From Paragyromitra xinjiangensis (Eukaryota; Ascomycota; Pezizomycetes; Pezizales; Discinaceae): a DNA stretch of 64,000 nucleotides. Positions 9,935 through 21,505 of this stretch are shown here, one piece after another. The translations under genes were made by a program, and so were the position numbers. The DNA lies in assembly GCA_038503065.1 (NCBI GenBank), contig JBCAMK010000014.1, positions 1-64,000 on the forward strand. The letters are read 5' to 3'. Each line of letters starts with the position of its first letter. The first letter of the stretch is position 1. The notes beneath the pieces were generated by a model, which saw only the letters and a list, made by a program, of their open reading frames with translations, made no database searches and was not told the DNA's origin.

Positions 9935-11198
9935 TCTAAGTAAGTACTATCCAGTTCTGCAGCGGTTAGCGGCCTCACACTTCCAGCATATCACGCCAAG
10001 AAATGGATTAGGTTGACACCCGGCGCGAGCCTCGAGACTGTAGCACGTTCAGTCGCCTATCGTTGCCCTTGCCCTTTTTGTTTGGGCTGCTAGTCATCGT
10101 GATATCATAACAGGAGCAGCATATTCTGAATTAAGTTGCCCGGCACCACAAAGCATGCTTTCTGTCTGAGGAAATTGCCTGGGTGGCGTAGAAACAGCGC
10201 AGATACGGCAGCTTCACAGGACATCAGTCGCTTAAAGGTTGATATTTGAGTGCGGGGCATTCAAGTACGTTAACCGGCCCTATACAGGGAGCAACATCAC
10301 CTCCCAACAGCCGACACCGCATAGCTACAAGTTGAATCGACTAAGTCAAGCAAAAGTAGCCTAACGCACCTGCTAGGAGGGTGTCAATTCAGCCCTTAGT
10401 TAAGAAAAATGTTACCCTTAATTTCGTTTTCATGAGTGGTTTTTTTCAGGTGAACGAAATCATTATATAATCATATTTCTTTCACGAATTTCGATCACAT
10501 TTCGATCAATAGGCCCTGGAGTAACTGGAAGGAGAACTTCGTCGACTCGTGTGACAGGCATACCAAAAGTGGATTAAAGGAAAAATTTAAAAGGATTTTG
10601 GCGATACAAGATCCTCTGAAACAAAGAACCTATCTCAAGTCACTAAGGCCATTTATTCAGGATAAATTCGGTGTGAAAGGGATCTACAAGCTAATTGATT
10701 ACGCGCATCCAGCCCTTAGGCTACGGCAGCACACTTAACAAACTAACATAAAAAATAAACAAACTCCATAGCCCAGCATAACTGGGATCTACAGGTGAAG
10801 GGCGGGGAGATACAGCGGCTGGGCACACCACAAAAGGTGTACATAGTGCAGGCGCACGAGACTATAGGCAATGATAAGATGATGCTTCGAGCTTTCCAAA
10901 GATATCGCTGGGCTGCCGGTGCTATCAATTCCCCTGTAGGGCTTAGTTGGAGGCGAATAGAAATGAATCGAAAACAAGTCGACTTTAGGTTCTATGATCA
11001 TGAGTCGGTAACCGCCATTACTAAACTCGAGTCGGCGTGTTTTACGTTTGAGCTCCAGTCTATATCTAGGATAGCTAGATAGATCCCGCTCGATAAATCA
11101 TGGTCTTAGTGGATTGAAGCCGTGATCGCTGCAGGCTGCCGAGGTTTCTATCACCTGGGGTCCATAATCTGATTCAAGTGGTCGCTCAATTGTCCCCA
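9935..11198. other. Intergenic, no supported gene
   Basis: AT-moderate sequence with short frames only (a 95-codon frame at 10795-11082 has no recognisable content). Nothing else seen. Confidence 0.5.
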
Positions 11199-11941
11199 CA
11201 CTGTGGTACATAAGTGACTGCGTTTGATGCACAGTGTTCCTGTGTACATTAGGGTGTGCTTAAAATATGCAGCTAATCTGTGTCAGCAACATCGTGGAAT
11301 TGTGTAATTGCTGTGCAAGTTAAACACATGAAATGTGTATGTGAGTTATTCTGTATGTTTGGTATGCCTATTGCCGGCACACAAGAGGTGCAATTGCTGT
11401 ATGTAAATTTTGCTACATACACATGAAGTCTCTGCCATCAGTGCAGTCATAGCACTAGATATAGGAGCCAAGTGCACTATAAATCTATGCGATTGATGCA
11501 TAAGAATTGTGCTTAAAGTGTGTAAACTGCACAAAACAAGATGCTTATGGGTAAAAAAGATTATTGTGGTGGGGAGTCGAACTACTAGCCGGTTAGTAAG
11601 TATATGCAAGTACTAGACCACTAGGCCATCAAGCAAATTGATAGAAATATATTGTTTAATAAGCTCTTGATGTTTACTGGTTCTGGTGGGCATCAATTCT
11701 CAAATTTGACAAGTCCTTTCTGAAAATTGGCACAATAAAACTGTGTATTGCAAGGCATTGAAAAAATCAAACCACACAAGATAGATGTTTAATATGGTCT
11801 GAGCTTAAGTAACTACACAGAATAGTAGTTCAACTTACACCATTAAACATGCTAATTGTGTAAGTTACACAATCAGAGAGCTATGAACACCATGCATTAG
11901 TGTTTCTTACACATACCCCACCCGCCGTATGTACCATAGTG
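11199..11941. mobile_element. Candidate 743-bp inverted-repeat element
   Basis: CACTGTGGTACATA at 11199-11212 faces TATGTACCATAGTG at 11928-11941, a 14-bp inverted repeat with one mismatch. CCCA lies directly outside both ends (left flank ...CCCA, right flank CCCA...), which could be a 4-bp target duplication. The interior is rich in GTGTAA/TTACAC words, including the hairpin AACTTACAC (11832) and GTGTAAGTT (11858), and contains the tRNA-like segment at 11564-11635. There is no transposase frame. Confidence 0.45.
11564..11635 (-). other. tRNA-derived relic with intact A and B box words
   Basis: On the minus strand an A-box match, TGGCCTAGTGG (11628-11618), is followed 45 nt later by a B-box match, AGTTCGACTCC (11583-11573). 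This is the spacing of a nuclear tRNA gene. The acceptor ends (TGCTTGA against CCACAAT) and the T stem do not pair, so it is not a working tRNA. A tRNA pseudogene or the head of a tRNA-derived SINE fits best. Confidence 0.55.
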
Positions 11942-12294
11942 CCCAGCGCTGCTCTACCTTAGCTAAAGATTCACCAAACGGAAGGGTCAATGCTCTATTA
12001 TTTCCAGTAAAGTAGCGGTGCTTTTATTAGGGCCATACCTTCTCTATATAGCTAGGAATAAGTAAAGAGTCAACTTGTGAGAACTTAACCACACATGACG
12101 CCATAGCTAGAGAAAGTTGATTAACGCTGGTGGTCGATGCCCCAAGCGGACCGGTTGGAGTCCTCCGTCAAATATAGAGTTGTAGCCTTCGGCACGTATA
12201 CTAAAAGCCTCTCACTTTGTTACAAGTTGTTTGGGCAATTAGCGGGGCATCTGGGTCAGCGGATGCAAACCCCTCTCGGATGGCATATTTAGTA
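11942..12294. other. Intergenic between two repeat elements
   Basis: 353 bp with no reading frame of note and no repeat seen. Confidence 0.5.
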
Positions 12295-12526
12295 TACCGC
12301 AGAAATTGACGAGAACCGGAATGACGCTAAGACGTCTAAACAGAGTGTGGCTGGGAGATCTTACTGAGAATGGTTTGGCAGCATAGGTTTTTGCTACTCA
12401 CTATACCGGTTGAGGAGATTTCTTTATTTTTTCGAGGATAAAAATGTACTTATATGAGCGAGTCACACCGCCACTTCTTATTTCAACCTCTTAGCGCTAT
12501 TCCGGTTCTCGTCAATTTCTGCGGTA
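12295..12526. mobile_element. MITE, TA|CCGCAGAAATTGACG... ends
   Basis: Left arm TACCGCAGAAATTGACGAGA then ACCGGAATGACGCTAAG. The right arm reverse-complements to the same sequence with a single difference over about 37 bp. Length 232 bp, TA borders, non-coding. Shares long blocks with the decayed copy at 9240-9427 and its right-internal block with 4137-4375. Confidence 0.9.
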
Positions 12527-13068
12527 GCAGATGAAGGAGGTACAGAAAGCGAGGCTGTCATGCCATACTAGTACTGACACCCGCCGCTGCCTAGGATACT
12601 AAAGCATGAAACTTGAACGTTAATCCACTCACACTCACCAATTCCCTTCCGGGACCCCGTTGAAGCAAGGAAATATAACCAATCCAAAGTATAATCAAGC
12701 AAGCATCAAGCAAATACCATTTATCTTTTCTTTATAGGTTTATTTTTGATTAAATATATTGTATGAAACTTGACGACATGATCAGACTATGTTATAGGTC
12801 TTGAGGCCCTTGGTGAAGCCAAGGCGTGCACATATAGAAGTTAGTTGGTAGTAGATAAGAGCTTACCGCTAGCCAGAAAAGGTCCATGCAGCAAGTAGTG
12901 GTTGGAGATGAAACCACCAGCCGGAGGTCTATCGTAAAAGTGATAGCTGCCTAACCCAGGCTTAACACCAATTTCGCATTTTAAGATACACTAATCCTCC
13001 CTAACTGTAGCATATCAAGCAGTATTTCACTCCTTCTCCAAACACACCCTACAGAACATAATGCATGA
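12527..13068. other. Intergenic, 3' side of the Hsp70-like gene
   Basis: No supported gene. Contains A/T-rich stretches around 12720-12780. Confidence 0.5.
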
Positions 13069-15489
13069 CTACGAATCATGTTTATACTTCGCTGTCACGC
13101 TCCCGTATTTCCTTCCAGCAAATTCAAGATGAAACACAATTATCATAGCTGACTTAATTGTCATAATCAAATTGAACCTTGCTTCGTAATACGGTATCGA
13201 GTTAGGTCCGACCTTTTTAGTGAACAAATTCTTCGGTACCAGGCTCAAGTCTGAAACCAATGTGCATAGCTCTTCAACAGCTATTCCTGGTCAGCAACCC
13301 TTATGAGGCACAGTAAACTCAGGACAACCTACAAGCGCCAATTTGGTTCGAATATTCGGGTGCGGATTTCTGCTCGGATTTATAAAGGGTGCTCCAAACT
13401 ACCATATCATCGTCAATGCCAATATGATTGATAAACGGGACAGAGATGGGCTTCTCTTCCGAGACAAGATCGCCCTTTACCAATATTTAGTTAACGATTC
13501 ATTTAATATTAACCTGTCACTTACCCGTTCGATGAACCAGCTCATATAGTTACTACACAGCGCTTCACCAGTATATGGACAATAAAAAAGATTCTTGACT
13601 GGATGCTTTCCAAATCGGAATGGCGTATTACAGTCCGTACCATAATTTCGCCGTGCTGTGCGACTGGAGATACGAATTCCAAGCGCTGCACCACGCGCAA
13701 CAGCGCTCCATCTACTCGGAGTCAGTTTCGGAATTATAAAGGCTTCAGAAGGACATACGCGTTGTCGGGCTGAAGTATTTCAAGTGATCTGTTTTTACCC
13801 TTTTTTCTTTTAAGCTCGGCCTCGAGTCGTTGAAGAAGGTACTTGGAGGCGCCAAAGCCCCCGACTAGGATAACAGCCTATTGTTAAATCAGAACGAATT
13901 CCTAAGACTAGAATTTTGGGAAATATCAAACCGAAAGACGTAAACCCCGATGAGCCTGGGATTCTACTGCGTTAACTTGCTCCTGAACCAGTGGAACTAT
14001 TTGGTCGACAACGGGATCAAAAATGTGCTTCATATCTGTCCTGGTCATAACAAAACCGCCATCTTCAATTCCAGCCAAAGGATCATCTTGCACTCCACCA
14101 ATAGGACAAATAAAAAAATCCTCATCTTCAGAATTCGAGAAACTTGGTTTCAGGTCTTCCTCGAAAGCTTTCATCATTCTGCTCCGTGGTGCTGTCTTCA
14201 TCATATCAAATCTGTAAAAGTTAATGCTGACCCAAAAATAGCTAACTTCACCCACCTATTTCCAATGCGAGCCCTCACTAGCTCTTCGAAATTCCCGTTA
14301 AGAAAGGTAGACCCACATAACCCTCCGGTGCCCGCCGCACACTCCTTCACAGTGAGGGTTGGGGCAATATTTACTACCTCATATGATATAAGATCCTAAA
14401 TTTATTAGAAACTATCACAAACAAAACCTCAGGTGAGGAAGTTGAGGCTTGACTCTTTCCACGATCTGACTCCGTTTGGGAGCAGAAAGTAGATCAACGG
14501 CAACCCGAAGCTAGGAGAGAGGCTTACAACTGTCCCACCTCCACAGTCCACGACGACAAAAGCATCTTGCACCTAGTAAAATATGTAAGCCCAGATCATA
14601 GATGCGCAATTGAGGTTAACTAACTTTCAGAGTGCTAATCTTGAGATCTTTCAAGAGAGTCCACGCCGCTGCAGCGTCAGGTTCAGATATGAGCTGTAGC
14701 TTGATCTTTTCTCCGAAGCCTGCGGACTCCGCTGCTTGAAGGGTCAATGACTTGGCAGAATCAGTCCAAATCTGCAGGAAAAAATCAGCATGTACAGAGC
14801 ACAGAAGCAGAAGATATCCTAATAGGGGTAAACTACTCACCGCTGGAACTGTCAAAACATAATCAATAGGTGTCACTTTCAGAAAGGCTTTTCCATAACG
14901 TCGCTGAATAGTCGCAAGAGTGTGTTTTCTCAAACAGGTTAAATAATCTGCAACTACGTCCACTGGCTTTTTGGTACCCGGGTTTGGGATCAAGCTTTTG
15001 GTTCGGGCAATAGTTGGGGAGCGAGTAGCATGATATCCAGCCGGTTGAAGGAGGAGTTTAATCCAAGCAAGTCTTTCTTCTCCAGGCTTGATTTCGTATC
15101 CCCATTTGTGAATCTCGCCTGTGTTCGTATAAGAAATTTCGCTTGGTACTTTCTCATTCTTTCGAGAACCCTAATTACACTATTAGAATATTTCTATCAT
15201 TCCATGGATCCAAGCCATTGTAGTTGAAGCTTGACTTCGGATACTTGGAGGTTCCGGCGGCATAGCCCAATTTAAGATAGCTTGATAGATATATTATCAT
15301 TATAGGATTCTTACACCTGGCCACTCTGTAATTACGACAACCTCTTCCGGTTTTGCGGTATCGGTCTGTATAAGTGCGCACTATTAGCAGAAGCCTATCA
15401 CTAAACCAGAACCCCCCGGGCGCACCTACCCAAGCAACCCCCGAGAATGTAGTGCCAAAATCTATCCCCACTCTCAGCCGATGATCCAT
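13069..15489 (-). CDS. Hsp70-like ATPase (actin-fold, HSPA12-like fungal family), one exon unresolved
   Basis: Exons on the minus strand, read downward: 15489-15430, 15365-15317, 15118-14841, 14771-14625, 14572-14528, 14395-14256, 14211-13932, 13877-13759, 13711-13525, 13474-13333 and 13280-13069, giving 552 aa in frame. Visible motifs: phosphate-1 loop VGIDFGTTFSGVAW near the N-terminus, WTDSAK, LISEPDAAAAW, phosphate-2 VVVDCGGGTV, AGTGGLCGSTFLN, adenosine motif ILVGGFGASKYLLQRL, then LVSEEKPISVPF and a C-terminal GRKYGSVTAKY. This is the fungal Hsp70-related family without a typical substrate domain. It is a cytosolic ATPase of unclear client. One conserved segment, readable as AGTSKYPKSSFNYNG at 15260-15216, lies inside the second intron but has TG instead of AG before it and GC after it. 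Skipping it keeps frame but removes about 15 conserved residues. It may be a damaged gene or an unusual splice. Intron-rich compared with all neighbours. Confidence 0.8.
15216..15260 (-). pseudogene. Orphan exon relic of the Hsp70-like gene
   Basis: 45 bp, 15 codons, in the phase required between exons 2 and 4, matching the conserved stretch after EWPG in this family (pattern K-x-P-...-Y-x-G). The acceptor position reads GGCTATG and the donor GCTTGG, so neither canonical AG nor GT is present. A GC donor is tolerable; the lost AG is not. Confidence 0.55.
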
Positions 15490-16628
15490 AATAAATTTTG
15501 GGTGGTTTCTCTATCTGGGTGTTGAAGCTGTGTATCGCCAAAATAATGAAAAGGATGCAAGTGTCCAAGCAGGTGCGAACTTTGGATATTCCTCCCGAAA
15601 GTTCACAGCGCTTGGGTTGGCTTCTACTAAAAATTATAGTGAGGGGCATGGGCAAGCTGTAGCTGTTAAGGTCAAGCTTTTGTACTGGTTGTCAAGAAAC
15701 TTACCACTAGCACTCAGGCAGTCATCGATATCCAATACTGCCAAATCCGGTAGTCCGATTATGCAAGCTAAAGTGGACTACCTTATCTTAGCATAAAACA
15801 AGGCAATACAATAAATAAGTTCTGGCATAAAGCGTGCCATGGAAGTGGTGAAAACAGCCGCAGACGCAGTGTTACAAAGGAACTGCTTGGGTGGCCTGAA
15901 TCGTACAGTTGCCTCCAACAAGTTGCTGCAGATTTTGAGGCACCACAACGCAACGATCCCCACACAATGACACCACTTATCCATTTCACTATGCCCCTGT
16001 ATTTAGACTTAAATCCCATTATCGCAATAAAGATGCACTATTACTAATACTTCAAGCTATAATGGGGAAGCAAAGTACTTCCATTTTGTCGAGTAGAGTA
16101 ATAAATGCCCCCATAACTAGTCCCTTGTTGAATACCTTATTCCATCGCGATACCTCAAAACCCGGTTACAGCAACTTATGCATGCATATTAGACATATCA
16201 GACGTAATTAACTGCGCATGAGGGGCTCGCTTAGCTCTTCTTTACTCTTGTGCAGGAAATCTGAAACCAGTTCTCGCCAGACCTGCGATAGTTGAATCCG
16301 CTAGTTTAAGGCATCCAACCATTAGCCAATGGCTGACGTCGAATTGACAAGGAATTATCCCCCTCACCAACAACGGGTGGGGGGAAATATTATTCAGATG
16401 GTTTACGACCCACCAACAAAGCTAAAAAAAAATCGCAGTGCATGTTAAAGACTATTGCGGTATTCCGGGGCCTTTGCCGACGCTACCCGCCGTTTAAGTA
16501 CAGATTCAGAAATCGTCAATAGGTATACCAGCAGCTAACCATCAGTCTGCCATGAACAAGCCCCTTTACCTCCAACTCTACTGACCTACTTCTTCCTACT
16601 AAAACCAACTGAGTTCAATTGACCCCTC
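15490..16628. other. Intergenic between divergent Hsp70-like and coiled-coil genes
   Basis: Presumably holds both promoters. Short frames at 15530-15796 and 15778-16019 have no recognisable content. Confidence 0.5.
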
Positions 16629-18163
16629 ATGAGTTTGAACATAGCGGCAGGTTATATCATGGCTTTTTTCCAAAGCAGTCGCGAATATTTCGGTCGCAAC
16701 TTATATCTTAATCTACGAAAACGACGGACCAGCACCAGCGAATATGACGAACATCAACCTCACACGACAAACGAAACGACCAGGCAGCCACACGGTACCC
16801 AAACGCCATGTAGCTTCAACCGCGAGATCAATACAAATCCCGACCCTCGAAGCGATTACCGAAACTCTATGCGAAAGCCAACGCTCCGCCAGAAAGGTTA
16901 TCCTGTTGCTCCCCAGCACAATTATCAAGTATGGTATTCTTCTAGCATTAAATTTGGAGTTCAACTAACCTGGAAAGTAGGATCATAGAAGCGATTCAAG
17001 ACGCTACGAGCACGAGCGAGCCACTATAATCAAAGACCTCGAAGCCAAGCTGTGGAGGGCCGAAAAAGATTCCAGCTACTACCTCGAACATAGCGACAAA
17101 ACTCGGAAAGAGCTAGACGAAGTGTGCAGAGAGCTAGACAAAGCACAGACGATTTTAGACGAATCACGGAGGAAAGAAAGAGTCTACTATGAAAACCAAA
17201 AGGCGTGGATGCAGCAGCAGAATGAATTAACCACGAAATACAACTCGGCACTAGCACACATAAGTAGTCTGGAACTGAACATCAACGAACTCACGGTAGA
17301 GATCTCACGTTCAGTCAATACCAATGGCACAACTACGAGAGGCGATGATTATTTCGAAACGAAGTTTGCCAGCCTCGAGGGCGCGATTCGTCAATGGGTT
17401 TACCGGTCCTTTCGTGGCATTTCGGGCGTTAAACACCGAGATCTCCTACCTACATTGCAAAACTCCTTAAACAAGGCCGTCATCGGAAATAGTCACATGT
17501 CTAAAGATTCCAAAGTCAGCCGTAGGGAAATGGAAGCGACCGTCTCTGAGCGGCTACATGCTCATATTTTCCACCCTACACTCGTTCTCACGATACAAGG
17601 ACAATTTTACGACATTGAGCATATATCCGAGGTTCTTGGCGGAACTAGTAAGCCCCAGCTTCACGTCTCGAGTATTCAAGTACTCTATAATTAATACTAG
17701 GCCGTTAGACCTCGAGAAACGAGAATGGCGGGCTCGAACAGTTGGCATGATTCTCAGGGATGATCACCACCGTGATCATCTCAACCAGAACATTCGTTTT
17801 GTGGAGAAAGACTTCGAGGATTGCTTCAATTTCTTGCTAAAGAGGGACAACGAACAACAGCACTTCAAATCGTTTCTCGCAATCATCGAACAAGCCGCTA
17901 AACTCCAAGTAGAAATTTTTCAACAAGTGGCACATTTTGAGTTATACAAAATTGAGCCAGGTGCACACTACGACCCACATATAATGGATGACATATCAAG
18001 CCTAGCAGACAATGACGAGGTTGAGGCCCAGACATTTATCGTCCGCATAGTAATTTTTCCAGCGGTATTGCGGTTTGGGTTTGACGAAAATGGCAAATTC
18101 TCGACAGGCCCAGTTATTATACGTAAAGGAACAGTAGTCACGATGTATTCCGAGGAAGAGTAG
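16629..18163 (+). CDS. Uncharacterised fungal coiled-coil protein
   Basis: Three exons: 16629-16928, 16981-17647 and 17709-18163, total 1422 nt, 473 aa. Introns are 52 bp (GTATGG...CTAAC...TAG) and 61 bp (GTAAGC...TTAG); both are needed because the frame is closed by stops otherwise. The first 100 residues are polar and low-complexity (HQPHTTNETTRQPH). Residues about 105-195 form a charged coiled coil (AKLWRAEKD, ELDKAQTILDESRRKE, ELTTKYNSALAHISSLELN). The C-terminal half is the conserved part: FASLEGAIRQWVYRSFRG, PLDLEKREWRAR-like start, then EQAAKLQVEIFQQVAHFELY and a final IFPAVLRFGFDENG. I recognise this layout from unnamed proteins in many ascomycete genomes. Function unknown. The start could also be the ATG at 16659 (MAFFQSSREYFGRN). 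No frame damage found. Confidence 0.8.
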
Positions 18164-20809
18164 CAGCGGGCAGCGCAAGGACATAGTTTATTAGCTAGCT
18201 TATTTAGATGAACGAGTAAGCGCCAAGTTCGAAGTGCATCAGATTAAATACATGTATGCATACCTTGCAGATGATGAGCTGTTTCCTTTCTTATTGTTGA
18301 CTTGCAGAATACATCATATCCTTGTTATTTACGACGATAAATTATATGTACCTATATCAAAACCGGCCCAATGACTTAATCAGACTCCCACTGGGCCCAA
18401 GTAAAACCATACTAAAATGTATCTAATTTTCTAGCGCTGCTGATGCACACTAATCCATTTCCGACATAATATTGATCTTACCGGTATATCGCAAACTATT
18501 TCCGTAGTATACTCCCATTTCTATACTATCTAATCCAACTCCGCCAGATCGAGTTTTAACGGCCCGAGCATTACGGGCTTCCTTAGGTCATAGATAGGCT
18601 AGACCAGTCATTTTATACCCAGACCAGGGTTCTCACATTAGATGACCTAGCTAAGGTCCTTTTTTATGTAGATCAGTAAGTTTAAACTCACAAAATTGAT
18701 CAAGTAGACCTTATATATAGTCTTAGCCAATCAGAATTCCCAATCTGCTATGGTCCCAACGGGCAGCTAAATGAGCCAGGCCAGGCCAAATCAGGCTAGG
18801 CGGAGGTGAATGCTAGGGGTGGTTTGTTTTGGTGGCCTGCCCAGGATCGGATATAGGGATCTGTACCAAAGAACTAAAAGTTGGTCTTGTCGTCCATAGA
18901 TAGATAGATAGATAGATAAATCATACATGCGGTCCTGCCGTCCATACAATTTGTGCCGAACATAAACCATGAGTATTTCTATGTATCGTTGCGCCATAGT
19001 CAGGCTAGCCAGGAAGACATCTACCTGGGGCGCGCACATGGAACCAAATGACTTGACGGACGACGGTCACCTGCGGGGCGCTAAGGTAGCCGATTTGGCA
19101 TAACGACTCTCAAGATAAGCACTAAATTCAATATATATTGAATTCTCATCTCGGCGAGTCAAATCCCTAGCCTCCAATCACGACAGATTGATGGATAAAT
19201 CATTGGGTACATCCAGCCACCTGTGTTATGGTACTCTTTCAATATGACACACTGCACTTCGGCCTCTCCTAAGGGAATGCACACTTAACCGAATCTTGTG
19301 TGTCTATCGCCCAACTCAAAAAAACTAATAGAAACAAGAAAATCAACCAAAAATCAACCACTTATACATCACCCAACTAGCTACTTAATACCACCCATTC
19401 ATACATCTTCCTTCACTATCAGCATACCTCCTCCAGCCCTCATGCATCTTATGAAAAGTCCATAGTGGTACACTTCGGTCGCAGAACATTTTGGAGGCTC
19501 GGATCCTAGGGCCGTAGCAATACGGAGATTCGACTACTTAGGCGTAACGAAGAACTCGGAATCGAATAGGTATATCCCACCCGGACCATAGGGCTATACG
19601 AAAGAGCAGAAAGACCCCCTAACACCAAATCGTTACCTACCATCCCAGATACCACCATTACGGCACCCCCAGACCCAGCTTCGGCTGCAGGGCTCGTATG
19701 CTACCGCGCTGCGACACAACATACTGAACTGTCATATCCCAAGTCCTTAATTACTGCCCAAGTATAACAGTACCGGATGACTAATAAGAAATCTTAAGAA
19801 ATTTAGTATATGGATCACCACTCCCCACCGCCAAAGATTGCGACGGCTTCGCAGGTAAACACCGCTGCAAACCAACACAGGCAACGCTGTGCGTTATCAA
19901 TCACATGCTATAACAAACGACGCAAAGCTCTAGGAGGAATGGTCAAAGTTAGGGTGGAACCAAAGAGTCAGTTCTTCAGAAAAGGAAACACGATATATAG
20001 ATACGCTGGAGGGAGTGCAGGCAAGTTACAAGGATGTTTGTATGGAAGGTGGGCCCCCACCACTAAAGTTTTAGCTGGTAAAGCTCGAGGAGGAGAAGAA
20101 GGCACTTGGGTATATTGAGGCAAGCTATTGACGTTTGAAGGAAAGACATGTGATGAGGAAAGTGAGTGGGATACAAAGCGCAGGTAAGGCAAGAAGTTGT
20201 TGATAAGGTAATCATGATCTGAGGAGGGAGAGTAAAGAGTGATAGATAAGAATGATGGTGAGGGATTGCAGGTGAAGAATGTAGTGATAGAGGAAGATAT
20301 TCGGAGTGATCAGGGCGTGTCTTGTTCTGCTTCGTGTGGCGCAAAGTGCTCTAAGCCAAGCGCTTAGATGTACTTAATGAATTATTCAATCAATTAACCA
20401 AGCCTGTGATGTTGGAGATAGCTTCCTAATCTCGTGTGAAACAGCCTCTCAGGAAATGAGCTTAGAACGAAGTAGAAGGTTCTAGCAAGCACAGACCGAG
20501 AACAGGGAGTCTATGTATTCAGGCTTGTAATAAAGTCGCCCCTCAGTCAATCAAGTCTCTCTCTCGACCTCTATCTTTTACAAAACATAAAATTTTCGAA
20601 CGATTGAGTGATCAATCATGGTATCAATTGATGGTGAAGTCAACAACATATCGTGGCTTTTACACTGTGAAAACGGAGGAAAATGATATCTCAATTCAAC
20701 TTCTGAGGATATCCATTCTCATTCAGCTTCTATCTACGAAATCCACCCATGATTCCACCGTTAACGTTAACGTTACTCACTACCAGTACCACAAGTACGT
20801 ACTACATAC
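18164..20809. other. Intergenic, no well-supported gene
   Basis: Contains a (TAGA)n run at 18896-18918. A 102-codon frame at 19810-20118 (basic, ends GGEEGTWVY) is opposed by overlapping frames on the other strand. It has no recognised domain and I do not call it as a gene. The rest shows nothing. Confidence 0.5.
18896..18918. repeat. TAGA tetranucleotide microsatellite
   Basis: About five to six TAGA units in a row. Confidence 0.85.
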
Positions 20810-21333
20810 ATGTTTCGACCGGTATTCTAAAAAAGCCCATTTACAAACGGGTCGGCCGGTAGGTAAATAGGCCAACCCATCTACAAACAGGACCACTTTG
20901 AGTATCGGCTCACCCATCTACAAATTGACACTAAAAGATGCCCCATATTCAAAGAACCTCATGCCTCTAGGCGAGGTATGCCACACAAGCATAATGATCA
21001 CCATATACCATTACAACAGAATGAAAATTTTACAACATGATAATGATGGTGAATTCTCCTTCTAACTACAACTTGAGATATATGTGATTTCTCCCAAAGT
21101 TGTACAATACAGTACATTACTAGTAGAGGATGAAAACTCAAGCATCGAAAGCATTTAAAGTGTTATAGGGTGAAACTGTGATAGTTAGGTGCAGTGATGG
21201 TTGGGGTAGTTAAGGATCTGAACTATAGTCGGGAAAAACCTCCATTTGGAGATTAGCCATCTTTAAGTGTGGATCCGATACTCAAAGTGGCCCTGTTTGT
21301 AAATGGGCGAAAATTGAATACCGGTCGGAACAT
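20810..21333. mobile_element. Foldback-type inverted-repeat element
   Basis: The left end ATGTTTCGACCGGTATTC (20810) faces an inverse of ATGTTCCGACCGGTATTC (21333). The arms continue for about 100 bp with insertions: GCCCATTTACAAAC, then CCACTTTGAGTATCGG, then ACACTAAAAGATG on the left against inverses of the same words on the right. CCATCTACAAA-type words are duplicated inside the left arm, lengthening it. Total 524 bp, no coding frame. A target duplication is not clear. Confidence 0.8.
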
Positions 21334-21505
21334 AAATATACACCCACCGAGAAACACTGCCAAACCCCATTAAATTGAAGCCAACTATGTACCCACTACA
21401 AGCGCTTAGTGCCGCAAATAACACAGCAAAATGATTCCAAAATAAAGAATTACGGTTAACCAATAAAAACACCTCTAACTAGTCCTACACCCCCTGTCTC
21501 ACTAA

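Noticed and set aside
13590..13612. Apparent frameshift in the Hsp70-like gene after GKHP
   Set aside because: On re-reading, the plus strand has six consecutive A residues (six T in the coding strand); the frame GKHPVKNLFYCPYTGEA is continuous.
19810..20118. 102-codon basic frame as a gene
   Set aside because: Opposed by two antisense frames, no domain, no homologous words I recognise.
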